Of a stretch of 43,120 nt of DNA, positions 34,528-43,087 are shown piece after piece. The first letter of the stretch is position 1, and every line of letters starts with the position of its first letter. Source of the stretch: Fontibacter flavus (GTDB lineage: Bacteria; Bacteroidota; Bacteroidia; Cytophagales; Cyclobacteriaceae). The notes below the pieces were generated by a model. It was not told where the DNA came from, made no database searches, and saw only the letters and a list, made by a program, of their open reading frames with translations. The stretch lies in contig NZ_JBHLWI010000044.1 in assembly GCF_042432905.1 (NCBI RefSeq), forward strand, positions 1 to 43,120, given 5' to 3'. A program made the position numbers and the translations under genes.

Positions 34528-36234
34528 TTAAAGGTTGTTACGGTTCATTTCTTTCATGGCATGATCCACCGCACGGGCAGTTAGGGCCATGTAGGTAATA
34601 GAAGGATTTTGTGTACCGGAGGATGTCATACAGGCACCATCTGTCACAAACACATTGGGAACGCTATGTACCTGGTTGAAGTCATTCAATACAGAGGTTT
34701 TAGGATCCCGGCCCATTCTGGCAGTTCCCATTTCATGTACACCAATACCCAAAGCACCGCCATTATCATAGGTATGCACATTTTTAAGTCCTGCTGCTTC
34801 CAGCATTTCGGCCGCATCTTCTTTGATAAACTTCCTCATAGTGATTTCATTTTCCTTGTAACTGGCATCGAAAACAATCTTAGGAATGCCCCATTCATCC
34901 AACTGCTGATGGTCTAAGTACATTTTATTGTCATGATGTGGGAGAACTTCCCCGAAGCCTGTGATGCCAAAGGACCAGTCTCCTGCCTGCATCAGACCGT
35001 CTTTAAAGTCTCCCCCAAATTCTTTGCTATTGGCACCTCTGCCCCAATTGGACCTGCTAGCACTTCCCTGATAACCATAGCCACGAAGGAATTCAGAAGT
35101 TTTGGTCTGTTCATTGATATTGCGGAACCTAGGAATATAGATGCCGTTTGGCCGTCGTCCTTTGTAATATTGATCTTCAAGGCCTTCAAAAGTTCCTCTC
35201 GCGCCCAGTCGGTAATGGTGGTCCATGATATTGTGTCCGAGTTCTCCAGAATCATTGCCCAGCCCATTGGGGAATCGGTCAGATGTGGAATTGAGCATGA
35301 TTGCTGCAGTTGCCGGAGCGGATGCGTTTAGGAAAATGATACGGGCATAATATTCGATCATTTCCTTGCTTTCCCTGTCCACCACCCTTACTCCTGTTGC
35401 CTTTCCGCTTTGGGAATCATAGATGACAGAATGAACCATGGAGTTTGGTCTAAGGGTCAGGTTGCCTGTTTTGGCAGCATCGGGAAGCGCTACCGATACG
35501 GAACTGTAATATGCTCCATAAGGACAACCTCGATGACATCGGTTTCGGGATTGACAAGCACCACGTCCGTTGTGCTCCACAGTAAGGTTAGCTACCCGTC
35601 CAATCGTCATATAACGGAAAGGGAATTTAGCCTCGATTTCTTTTTTGATGTGTTTTTCCAGACAGTTCATCTCCATAGGTGGGAGAAACTGTCCGTCAGG
35701 CAGATGAGAAAGTCCCAATTTTTCACCGGAAACACCCACATAACGCTCCGCATAATCATACCAGGGAGCAATGTCCTTGTAGCGGATAGGCCAGTCTATG
35801 CCTATGCCTTCCTTGGCATTGGCTTCAAAATCCAAATCTGAAAAACGGTAACACTGCCTTCCCCAAAGTAGCGAACGGCCACCTGTGACATCGGCACGAA
35901 TCCAGTCAAATTGCTGTTTTTCTATGTATGGATCAGCTTTGTCATGATGATAAAAATGTTTGTTGTCTTCATTGATAAAGCCTGAACGCGTCTGAACAAA
36001 GTAATCTTCGCGTTCACTTTGGGTCAATTTTCCTCTGTTGGTAAAATCCCAGGGATCCATATTCATGGTTGGGTAATCCTGAAGGTGGGTGACGAGACGT
36101 CCTCTTTCCAGAACGAGCGTTTTGAGGCCTTTTTGGCAGAGTTCTTTGGCGGCAAATCCACCAGAAATCCCCGAACCGACCACAATGGCATCGTAGGTAT
36201 TATCTGCCATTGCTTTGATGTTGAGGTTACTCAT
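34528..36234 (-). CDS. GMC family oxidoreductase (gluconate 2-dehydrogenase flavoprotein-like)
   Basis: A flavoprotein of 568 residues. The FAD Rossmann motif is AIVVGSGISGGFAAKEL (about residues 16-32), followed by VLERGR; DVTGGRSLLWGRQCYRFSDLDF (about 115) is the GMC substrate/FAD region, and the C-terminal HEMGTARMG (about 500) plus SVPNVFVTDGACMTSSGTQNPSITYMAL carries the catalytic His and the GMC C-terminal signature. Homologues are sugar or polyol dehydrogenases passing electrons to the respiratory chain. There is no signal peptide of its own, consistent with export by hitch-hiking on the Tat subunit encoded 12 bases downstream. ATG 36234 or ATG 36210 may be used; the first is annotated. 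Confidence 0.88.
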   Translation of the reverse strand: MSNLNIKAMADNTYDAIVVGSGISGGFAAKELCQKGLKTLVLERGRLVTHLQDYPTMNMDPWDFTNRGKLTQSEREDYFVQTRSGFINEDNKHFYHHDKADPYIEKQQFDWIRADVTGGRSLLWGRQCYRFSDLDFEANAKEGIGIDWPIRYKDIAPWYDYAERYVGVSGEKLGLSHLPDGQFLPPMEMNCLEKHIKKEIEAKFPFRYMTIGRVANLTVEHNGRGACQSRNRCHRGCPYGAYYSSVSVALPDAAKTGNLTLRPNSMVHSVIYDSQSGKATGVRVVDRESKEMIEYYARIIFLNASAPATAAIMLNSTSDRFPNGLGNDSGELGHNIMDHHYRLGARGTFEGLEDQYYKGRRPNGIYIPRFRNINEQTKTSEFLRGYGYQGSASRSNWGRGANSKEFGGDFKDGLMQAGDWSFGITGFGEVLPHHDNKMYLDHQQLDEWGIPKIVFDASYKENEITMRKFIKEDAAEMLEAAGLKNVHTYDNGGALGIGVHEMGTARMGRDPKTSVLNDFNQVHSVPNVFVTDGACMTSSGTQNPSITYMALTARAVDHAMKEMNRNNL

Positions 36235-36458
36235 ATGATTGGGTTTAATAAGGTTAATCGATGATTTTTAGAGATTTAAAAGCTAGCGAAAAAAGCATTT
36301 GAAAAAAAGTAAAAATTCAGGAACGGCCTAATAAAAACAAAGTACGGTTTGAAAATCGGAGAATTAAATTTTATAAAAAATGAGCATGATCAAGAAGGAA
36401 TATAATTCTTGGGAAAAATTCATCAATTCAGCATACACTTCAGAGAGAACAGATGACC

Positions 36459-37553
36459 TTAAGGCTTCCAGGTGACTACCCCCACCATAGAATCTGCAGT
36501 GCCGTAATAGAGATACCAAGTTCCTTCATAATACACCAACCCTTCCACAAAGGTGGTTCCATCTACATATTGTCCTGATTTCTCAAATGGCAACTCGGGT
36601 TTGAGAAAAGGTTCATCGGTGCGGTCAAGGAGTTTCCAGGGTTCTTCTTTGCTGAACAAAGCCTGTCCTGCGGCATAGAGGCGGTTGCCCAATGTTTTGA
36701 CGCCAATGTGCTGCTGATTGCCCGCATTATACAATACCACGATACCGTCTTCCGTAAGCAAAGGTGGAGGTCCTGCTTCTATTAGCCAAGAGTCAAAAAA
36801 ACCTGGTCTTGGGCTTAACACAGGAGCAAGATTCCCATCGATGGTTTCTACAGGGTCCCAGTGGATAAGGTCGTCGGAGCTGGCCAGCCAAATATGGGGC
36901 ACGCCGAAATACATCCAGTACTTGCCATGTAGCTTAGCTGCCACCAGTTTTCCCTCTTTGAGTTCGGTCAGAATAGCGCCTGATTTGGTTTCCTGATTAT
37001 GGTATTTCCCATTTTTAAAATCTTTGAATATAGGCCCATGCTTTTGCCAGTTTTTCAGGTCTTTGGAAGTGGCTACGGCTAATCGGGGATATTCCCTATT
37101 CCATTGGGTATAGGTTAGGACATAGCGTCCATCAGAGGTTTGTACAATCCTCGGATCTTCTGTTCCACCAGTCCACTCAAATTCTTTTTGGTTGTCATGA
37201 TCTGGGAAAAAAACAGGTTTGGGAAGACGATGATAGGTTTTCCCATCTTCCGAAATGGCCAAGCCCAATCGGGAGGCATGCCCTCCGATTTCCTTTTCAC
37301 CCAGTTTTTCTTCCGCTCGGTACAACACATGAATTTTTCCGTCTTTGACAATGGCCGCCGGATTGAAAGTGGCCATAGATTCCCAAAAAACAGTTCTTTC
37401 GCTCATGGGGTCTTTCCATGATGTTAGGTCCATTGGGGAAATTATAGGCTGTGCATTTTTATCCCTTTCGAAGGGGCCAAGCATCCAAGGTTTTACCTGA
37501 GCGAAACTGGGAATGCAAATGATTAGGAAGATTACGATTAGAAGTCTATTCAT
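36459..37553 (-). CDS. Secreted glycoside hydrolase family 130-like protein
   Basis: A protein of 364 residues with a signal peptide (MNRLLIVIFLIICIPSFAQ). The five-bladed propeller of GH130 is suggested by FNPAAIVKDGKIHVLYRAEE (about 65-85), SRLGLAISEDGKTYHRLPKPVF, GGTEDPRIVQTSDGRYVLTYT with the family's catalytic Asp (GTEDPRI, about 133), and the repeated blade endings such as GPPPLLTEDGIVVLYN and YEGTWYLYYGTAD. Members are beta-mannoside phosphorylases or mannosidases; with a signal peptide a hydrolase acting on mannosides outside the cytoplasm is more likely, but the phosphate-binding residues cannot be judged by eye. It lies between the GMC operon and the oxidoreductase fusion, all on the minus strand. 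Confidence 0.82.
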   Translation of the reverse strand: MNRLLIVIFLIICIPSFAQVKPWMLGPFERDKNAQPIISPMDLTSWKDPMSERTVFWESMATFNPAAIVKDGKIHVLYRAEEKLGEKEIGGHASRLGLAISEDGKTYHRLPKPVFFPDHDNQKEFEWTGGTEDPRIVQTSDGRYVLTYTQWNREYPRLAVATSKDLKNWQKHGPIFKDFKNGKYHNQETKSGAILTELKEGKLVAAKLHGKYWMYFGVPHIWLASSDDLIHWDPVETIDGNLAPVLSPRPGFFDSWLIEAGPPPLLTEDGIVVLYNAGNQQHIGVKTLGNRLYAAGQALFSKEEPWKLLDRTDEPFLKPELPFEKSGQYVDGTTFVEGLVYYEGTWYLYYGTADSMVGVVTWKP

Positions 37554-37578
37554 TTGTCTTTATTTTCTTTGAAAATCA

Positions 37579-39150
37579 TCAAAACCTCACCACAGAGATC
37601 ATTTCCGCTACGCAAACGGGTTTGGTGGCGTTGTCCGATTCCATTTCTGCATGGATAAAAAGCTTGATGCTGCCGTCAGGATTTTCCTCGATTTTAGCAA
37701 TGCTGGCCTGTAGCCTTAGCTGATCTCCGGAGTACACCGGTGCCGGAAATCGCACACTGTTGGCCCCATAGTTCAGGGCCATTTGCACGCCTTCCAATGG
37801 TAGGATATCGTACAGTAATTTCGGAATCAGGGAAAGCGTCAAATAGCCATGGGCAAGGTTTTTTCCACCCGGAATCAGTGCCTTGGCCTTTTCGGTATCT
37901 ACATGGATCCATTGGAAGTCCTCTGTGGTCTCTGCAAATTTTTGAATGACTTCTTGACTGACCCTGGTCCACAGACTTGGTCCCAAACGCTTCCCTACAA
38001 AGGCCTTCAAATCCCCCACTGACCTAAACACTACTTTTCCACCTTCACCTTCCTTTTGAAATCCGCCTTCCGAAATCCCACTTTCTTGATCCTGCCTGTC
38101 CGGCAAGTAGGTCTTGGTTCTTGATTCTTGGTACTTTTTACCCTCTAATCTCTCGTCTCTCGCTTCTAGCTTCTCCTTCACCACTACTACAGCTTTCCCC
38201 ACCACCTTCCTCTCCATCATGTCCTTCAAGGCCTGCGGAGCTTGTTCCAGACTGTAAGTTTTAAAAATGTGCTGGCTGATTTTTCCCGCATGGATCATGC
38301 CTACCAGTTCCATGAGGTTTTGCTGGTTTTTCTGGGGTTCCTCAGAAGAAAAGCGGCCCCAGAACACCCCCATCACCGCACAACCTTTCAGTAAGGCCAG
38401 ATTGAAGGGCAGCTTGGGAATTTCCCCAGCAGCAAAACCCACCACCAGGTAACGTCCTTTCCAAGCCATGCTTCTCAGGGCAGGTTCGGCAAATTTGTCA
38501 CCCACTACATCCAGGACCACATCCACGCCTTTGCCAGCAGTGATTTCTTTGATTTTATCTTTGAGGTCTTCTGTTTCATAATTGATCAGGTAATCAGCAC
38601 CCTTCTCTTGGCAGACGGCCAGTTTTTCGGAAGTGGAGGCTGCTGCGATCACCTTGGCGCCCATCACTTTTCCAAGCTCTGTAGCTGCAAGGCCCACGCC
38701 ACCAGAAGCACCAAGCACTAAGAGGGTTTCCCCCGCTTTGAGTTCTGCTCGGTCTTTCAGGGCATGGTAGGCTGTACCAAAAGTGTAAAGGGTGGAAGCA
38801 GCGGTGATGTCATCCATAAAAGGAGGGATGGGGAATACCCTATCTGCTGATACTTTCACCTTTTCAGCAAATCCTCCCCAACCACAGAGTGCCAAAACCC
38901 GTTGTCCTATTTGGAGGTGCTTCACTCCATGGCCGACAGAGGCAATCACCCCGGCCACTTCGCCACCTGGAGAGAAAGGGAGTTCGGGCTTAAACTGGTA
39001 CTTGTTCTGAATGATCAGCACATCAGGGAAATTGACGGCACAGGCCGCCACTTCTATGAGTACTTCCTTTTCCCCAAGAGCAGGATCTTCGGTTTCGGTA
39101 TATTTCAGGAGTTCAGGGCCTCCATATTCAGTACAAAGAATGGCTTTCAT
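37579..39150 (-). CDS. Fused zinc-free quinone oxidoreductase and MaoC-like hydratase
   Basis: A two-domain protein of 523 residues. Residues 1 to about 324 form an MDR-family NADPH:quinone oxidoreductase: MKAILCTEYGGPELL, GGEVAGVI (about 62), and the nucleotide motif LGASGGVGLAATEL (about 145), ending VVGKAVVVVKEK. Residues from about 373 form a MaoC-like hot-dog fold hydratase: DFQWIHVDTEKAK and GGKNLAHGYLTLSL carry the Asp and His of the (R)-enoyl-CoA hydratase signature. The linker between (about 328-372: LEARDERLEG...) is highly charged, without similarity to either family, and looks like a translated intergenic repeat. ATG 39150 gives the family N-terminus; an ATG at 39207 adds 19 unrelated residues. 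Together the domains could act on acyl-CoA-like substrates. In most relatives I would expect two separate genes. Confidence 0.85.
   Translation of the reverse strand: MKAILCTEYGGPELLKYTETEDPALGEKEVLIEVAACAVNFPDVLIIQNKYQFKPELPFSPGGEVAGVIASVGHGVKHLQIGQRVLALCGWGGFAEKVKVSADRVFPIPPFMDDITAASTLYTFGTAYHALKDRAELKAGETLLVLGASGGVGLAATELGKVMGAKVIAAASTSEKLAVCQEKGADYLINYETEDLKDKIKEITAGKGVDVVLDVVGDKFAEPALRSMAWKGRYLVVGFAAGEIPKLPFNLALLKGCAVMGVFWGRFSSEEPQKNQQNLMELVGMIHAGKISQHIFKTYSLEQAPQALKDMMERKVVGKAVVVVKEKLEARDERLEGKKYQESRTKTYLPDRQDQESGISEGGFQKEGEGGKVVFRSVGDLKAFVGKRLGPSLWTRVSQEVIQKFAETTEDFQWIHVDTEKAKALIPGGKNLAHGYLTLSLIPKLLYDILPLEGVQMALNYGANSVRFPAPVYSGDQLRLQASIAKIEENPDGSIKLFIHAEMESDNATKPVCVAEMISVVRF
38065..38180 (-). 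repeat. Repeat-like DNA that encodes the linker of the fusion gene
   Basis: On the minus strand the segment is made of near-repeats (AGAAGCTAGAAGCGAGAGACGAGAGA; CAAGAATCAAGAACCAAGA), then a small inverted repeat around TTGCCGGACAGGCA (TGCC 38093-38096 / GGCA 38102-38105), then GGGATTTCGGAA (38068-38079). It stays in frame throughout. TTCCGAAATCCCACTT at 38068-38083 (plus strand) is identical over 16 bases to 33656-33671 in the intergenic repeat cluster. This style of AGAACCAAGA / GGACAGGCAGG sequence is typical of intergenic repeats in this bacterial group (inference from memory). Confidence 0.6.
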
Positions 39151-39194
39151 GGATAAAAGTTTTCGGTAAAATAGGCAATTCTTGAGATATAACG

Positions 39195-39202
39195 TAATTT
39201 TG
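39195..39202 (+). promoter_or_regulatory. Possible promoter -7 element of the M20 dipeptidase gene
   Basis: TAATTTTG matches the TAnnTTTG consensus, 33 bases before the ATG at 39236. The -33 region lacks a clear TTTG at the right distance. Confidence 0.4.
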
Positions 39203-39235
39203 ACCAAATCTTAAACTAACAGAATCAACCCATAT

Positions 39236-40624
39236 ATGTCAGTAAAACAATATATTCAGGACAATCAGGAAAAATTCCTGAACGAACTTTTTGACCTGTT
39301 ACGCATTCCTTCTGTGAGTGCGGACCCCAAATTCAAAAACGATGTTTTTGCTGCTGCGGATTTTATCAAGGAGAGCTTGGAAAAGGCCGGTGCAGATAAA
39401 GTGGAGCTTTGCCAGACCGCAGGTTACCCAATCGTCTATGGAGAAAAAATCATTGACCCATCCCTTCCTACTGTCCTTGTGTACGGACATTATGATGTGC
39501 AGCCTGCCGATCCTTACGAGCTTTGGGATTCCCCACCATTTGAGCCGGTGATCAAAAAGACCCCAAGACATCCTGAAGGTGCCATTTTTGCCCGTGGTTC
39601 TGCTGATGACAAGGGACAGTTTTACATGCATGTGAAGGCTTTCGAAGCCATGATGGCCGAGAATGCCATGCCGTGCAATGTGAAGTTTATGATTGAGGGT
39701 GAAGAGGAAGTGGGTTCCGCGAACCTGGACATCTTTGTAAAAGAAAACAAGGAAAAACTGAAAGCCGATGTGGTGGTGGTTTCCGATACGCACATGATCT
39801 CTTTGGAGCATCCATCTGTGACCGTAGGTCTAAGAGGATTGGCCTATATGGAAGTAGAAGTGACGGGACCAAATAGAGACCTGCATTCCGGTACCTACGG
39901 TGGGGCCGTGGCCAATCCGATCAATATCCTTTGCAAGATGATTGCCTCATTGCAGGATGAAAACAACCATATCACCATTCCGGGATTCTATGATAAAGTA
40001 GAAGAATACTCTAAGGAATACAGGGATAATTTGAATAAAGCGCCATTTGATCTGGATGCTTACAAAAAAGAACTGGACATTGCTGATGTCCATGGAGAAG
40101 CTGGCTACAGCACCATCGAGCGTGTCGGCATCCGACCAACTTTGGATGTCAACGGTATCTGGGGTGGTTATACCGGGGAAGGGGCAAAGACCGTATTGCC
40201 TTCCAAGGCCTATGCTAAAATCTCCATGAGGTTGGTGCCTAATCAGAACCACAAGGAGATTGCCAAGCTTTTTGAAGACCACTTCAAGGCCATCGCACCC
40301 AAATCAGTGAAAGTAAAAGTAACGCCTCATCATGGGGGTGCAGCAGCAGTGGTATCTACCGAAACTCCAGGATATAGGGCAGCAGACCTGGCCATTCAGG
40401 AAGCCTTTGGCAAAAAAGCCATCCCTACCAGAGAGGGCGGTTCCATCCCTATCTGTGCCCTGTTCCAGCAGGAATTGGGTCTGGATCCGATTTTGTTAGG
40501 TTTTGGCCTCGACTCGGATGCGCTCCATTCACCTAATGAGCATTATGGGGTGAAGAACTACCTGATGGGCATTGAGACGATCGCTTTGTTCTTTAAGCAT
40601 TTCAAAGAACAAGGAAATTCATAA
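39236..40624 (+). CDS. M20 family dipeptidase/metallopeptidase
   Basis: A cytoplasmic protein of 462 residues of the CNDP/carboxypeptidase-like branch of family M20. Motifs: GHYDVQPAD near 84 (first metal His), ARGSADDKGQF near 119 (bridging Asp), EGEEEVGSANL near 147 (catalytic and metal Glu), SLEHPSVTVGLRGLAYMEVEVTG, DLHSGTYGG (lid-domain His near 218) and LDSDALHSPNEHYGV near 434 (last metal His). Such enzymes split dipeptides or other amide bonds using two zinc ions. Length is normal. Single gene: candidate promoter upstream, strong terminator downstream. Confidence 0.92.
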   Translation: MSVKQYIQDNQEKFLNELFDLLRIPSVSADPKFKNDVFAAADFIKESLEKAGADKVELCQTAGYPIVYGEKIIDPSLPTVLVYGHYDVQPADPYELWDSPPFEPVIKKTPRHPEGAIFARGSADDKGQFYMHVKAFEAMMAENAMPCNVKFMIEGEEEVGSANLDIFVKENKEKLKADVVVVSDTHMISLEHPSVTVGLRGLAYMEVEVTGPNRDLHSGTYGGAVANPINILCKMIASLQDENNHITIPGFYDKVEEYSKEYRDNLNKAPFDLDAYKKELDIADVHGEAGYSTIERVGIRPTLDVNGIWGGYTGEGAKTVLPSKAYAKISMRLVPNQNHKEIAKLFEDHFKAIAPKSVKVKVTPHHGGAAAVVSTETPGYRAADLAIQEAFGKKAIPTREGGSIPICALFQQELGLDPILLGFGLDSDALHSPNEHYGVKNYLMGIETIALFFKHFKEQGNS

Positions 40625-40632
40625 AATTTGAG

Positions 40633-40678
40633 CACCAAGGTGGGGAAAGGTAAACTTTGTTTCTACCTTGGTGTTTTT
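40633..40678 (+). terminator. Rho-independent terminator after the M20 dipeptidase
   Basis: A perfect 9-bp stem CACCAAGGT (40633-40641) / ACCTTGGTG (40665-40673), with an AAAG/CTTT pairing inside the loop, followed by five T at 40674-40678. It lies 8 bases after the stop codon. Confidence 0.85.
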
Positions 40679-40752
40679 CTTTGGTAACCCAAGTTACTGA
40701 ACTATTTTCCCATAACTCCCATTATTACAGATCAGTCAAGCATCACACCGAA

Positions 40753-42819
40753 ATGTCAAAATACATCAAGATCAGTGTAGTTTTATTCCTACTTCTATTC
40801 TTTGGAGGATCCTCTTTTGCACAAATCATTGCACCGCCGAAATGGAGCATTCAGTTGTCTGAAAAAGATCCCAAAGTGGGAGATGAAGTGAAAATCATTT
40901 TTAAAGCCCAGGTGCCGAAGGATTGGTACATCTACTCCAATGATTTTGATCCGGATCTTGGGCCAATGCTGACGGAGTTAGAGCTCAAGCAATCTGAAGG
41001 TTTTACGCTTGTAGGCGGATTGAAAGCCATCAATCCAAGGAAAAAGTATGATGAAATCTGGGAAGGGGAAGTGACCTATTTCGTGGGGACGGGAACCTTT
41101 GAGCAAAGCATCAAAATTACAGGTGAAAATATCAAAGCGGTTGGTTTTGTTGGCTATCAAATGTGTACTGATGTGACCGGCCAATGTATCCCGTTTGAAG
41201 AAGATTTTACTTTAACTGCCAAAGCAAGTCCTTCAGCGGCCGGAGCTGCTGTCCAACCTGAAGCGCAGGAAGAAACAGTCGTGGAGGATCAAACAGAAGA
41301 GGCAGCGGAAACCGTTGAGCAAATTGTAATGGAGGAAGGTGAGCAGGAAAGGTCATTTATCAATCTTGAAGAAGACGAGGAACAGGGTGGCCTGTTGGCC
41401 TTTATGGTGATTGCTTTTCTTGCAGGTCTGGCAGCTTTGTTGACGCCTTGTGTGTTCCCAATGATTCCGATGACGGTTACATTCTTTACAGGCAGATCTA
41501 AGTCTAGGATCAGCGGGATAAGAAATGCCTTTATTTATGGGTTTTCTATTATAGCTATCTATACCATTGCCGGGACGGCTGTTGCTGCCATTCAGGGGCC
41601 TGAATTTGCCAATTGGCTCTCTACGCACTGGATTCCCAATGTATTTTTCTTCCTGATCTTTATCTTCTTTGCCTTTGCGTTCTTGGGTATGTTTGAACTG
41701 ACCCTGCCAAGTGGCTTGGTAAATAAAATGGATGCCAAGGCAGACAAAGGGGGCATGACAGGAATTTTCTTCATGGCCTTCACTTTGGTTTTGGTGTCAT
41801 TTTCCTGTACGGGTCCTATTGTAGGATCGATTCTGATCAGTTCGGCTGGTGGTGCATTATTGAAACCGATATTGGGCATGTTTGCCTTTTCTTTGGCATT
41901 TGCTATTCCTTTTACCCTTTTTGCTATTTTCCCGGAATGGCTGAATTCACTTCCAAAGTCCGGAGGCTGGCTGAATTCTGTGAAAGTGGTTTTGGGTTTT
42001 CTTGAACTGGCATTGGCCTTCAAATTCCTATCGGTAGCTGATCAGGTTTACCATTGGGGTTTGTTGGACAGGGATATTTATATCGCCATTTGGGTGGTGA
42101 TTTTTACGCTGCTCGGTTTCTACTTATTGGGTAAAATCAGGTTGCCTCATGATTCACCTATGCAGCATATCGGTGTGCCAAGGTTGATGTTGGCCATTAC
42201 CACATTTGTATTTGTAGTGTATTTGATTCCTGGATTGTGGGGTGCGCCATTAAAATCTTTGAGTGGTTACCTACCTCCTATGGCGACGCATGATTTCAAT
42301 ATTTTTGAAAACAGGTATTCTGCAGCATCTCCTGATAACCAATTGGATGATGTTCCGAAATATGCCGATTTCCTGCATTTTCCTCACGGGATTCAAGGAT
42401 ACTTCGATTATGATCAGGCCTTGGCTGCAGCCAAGAGAACTGGCAAGCCCTTATTTATTGATTTCACAGGACATGGTTGTGTTAACTGTAGAGAAATGGA
42501 AGCAAGAGTTTGGTCGGATTCACAGGTCTTGCAGCGCTTGAAAGAAGACTTTGTGATGGTGGCCCTGTATATAGATGAGCGACATGAACTTCCTGAATCT
42601 GAGTGGTACACTTCTGAGTATGATGGAAAAGTTAAATCTACCATCGGTAAGCAAAATGCAGATTTCCAGATCACCCGATTCAACAACAATGCGCAGCCTT
42701 ACTATGTGATTTTGGATCATAATGAAGAGTTATTGGTCAGACCCAAAGCTTATGATACCAATATCCAAAACTTTGTGAATTTCCTCGAAGAGGCGAAGGC
42801 AGAGTTTGGAAGAAGGTAA
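40753..42819 (+). CDS. dsbD: Thiol:disulfide interchange protein DsbD
   Basis: A protein of 688 residues that carries reducing power from cytoplasmic thioredoxin across the inner membrane to periplasmic substrates. A signal peptide (MSKYIKISVVLFLLLFFGGSSFAQ) leads into the N-terminal periplasmic domain with MCTDVTGQCIPFEEDF, whose two Cys form its redox pair. An acidic stretch (QEETVVEDQTEEAAE) links it to eight hydrophobic segments with LLTPCVFPMIPMTVTFF and SFSCTGPIVGS, the two membrane Cys. The C-terminal thioredoxin-like domain has GHGCVNCREME (CVNC, about residue 577). ATG 40753 begins the signal peptide; the open frame to 40657 runs through the terminator of the previous gene, so it is rejected as start. 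Symbol given by family architecture. Confidence 0.92.
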   Translation: MSKYIKISVVLFLLLFFGGSSFAQIIAPPKWSIQLSEKDPKVGDEVKIIFKAQVPKDWYIYSNDFDPDLGPMLTELELKQSEGFTLVGGLKAINPRKKYDEIWEGEVTYFVGTGTFEQSIKITGENIKAVGFVGYQMCTDVTGQCIPFEEDFTLTAKASPSAAGAAVQPEAQEETVVEDQTEEAAETVEQIVMEEGEQERSFINLEEDEEQGGLLAFMVIAFLAGLAALLTPCVFPMIPMTVTFFTGRSKSRISGIRNAFIYGFSIIAIYTIAGTAVAAIQGPEFANWLSTHWIPNVFFFLIFIFFAFAFLGMFELTLPSGLVNKMDAKADKGGMTGIFFMAFTLVLVSFSCTGPIVGSILISSAGGALLKPILGMFAFSLAFAIPFTLFAIFPEWLNSLPKSGGWLNSVKVVLGFLELALAFKFLSVADQVYHWGLLDRDIYIAIWVVIFTLLGFYLLGKIRLPHDSPMQHIGVPRLMLAITTFVFVVYLIPGLWGAPLKSLSGYLPPMATHDFNIFENRYSAASPDNQLDDVPKYADFLHFPHGIQGYFDYDQALAAAKRTGKPLFIDFTGHGCVNCREMEARVWSDSQVLQRLKEDFVMVALYIDERHELPESEWYTSEYDGKVKSTIGKQNADFQITRFNNNAQPYYVILDHNEELLVRPKAYDTNIQNFVNFLEEAKAEFGRR

Positions 42820-42853
42820 GTTGGCTTTCTTGAATAATGTAAATGCATCAAAT

Positions 42854-42884
42854 AGGCGTAGTTTACCACTACGCCTTATTTATT
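42854..42884 (+). terminator. Probable terminator of dsbD
   Basis: A perfect 8-bp stem AGGCGTAG (42854-42861) / CTACGCCT (42869-42876) with loop TTTACCA, followed by a T-rich stretch (TATTTATT). It starts 34 bases after the dsbD stop. Strand assigned from gene direction and the T-rich side. Confidence 0.7.
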
Positions 42885-43051
42885 ATGTAGAATTTGAAAT
42901 TCGATTGGTCATTATGCAATGATGGTTTGATCTACAGAGAAAAGGTCAATTAGGAATTGTTTTATTTTAATACTGAAAATCTTAATATTTATTATAATGC
43001 CGTTTAGTTAGTGGTTAATTAACTGAAATTCATTATATTAGAGATATAAAA

Positions 43052-43087
43052 TAAGGCTTCCGAAAGCAGGGAGTGCTGGAAGCCTTA
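43052..43087. terminator. Strong hairpin, probable terminator of a gene to the right
   Basis: A perfect 10-bp stem TAAGGCTTCC (43052-43061) / GGAAGCCTTA (43078-43087) with an inner stem AGCA/TGCT across a 3-base bulge. On the minus strand it is followed by a T-rich run (from ATATAAAATAAGG on plus), suggesting that it ends a minus-strand gene beyond the window, but an A-run follows on the plus side too. Confidence 0.5.

Noticed and set aside
36380..36475. 31-codon plus-strand ORF (MSMIKKEYNSWEKF...) next to the GH130 gene
   Set aside because: It is very short, overlaps the 3' end of the GH130 gene on the other strand, has no family resemblance and no clear ribosome binding site.
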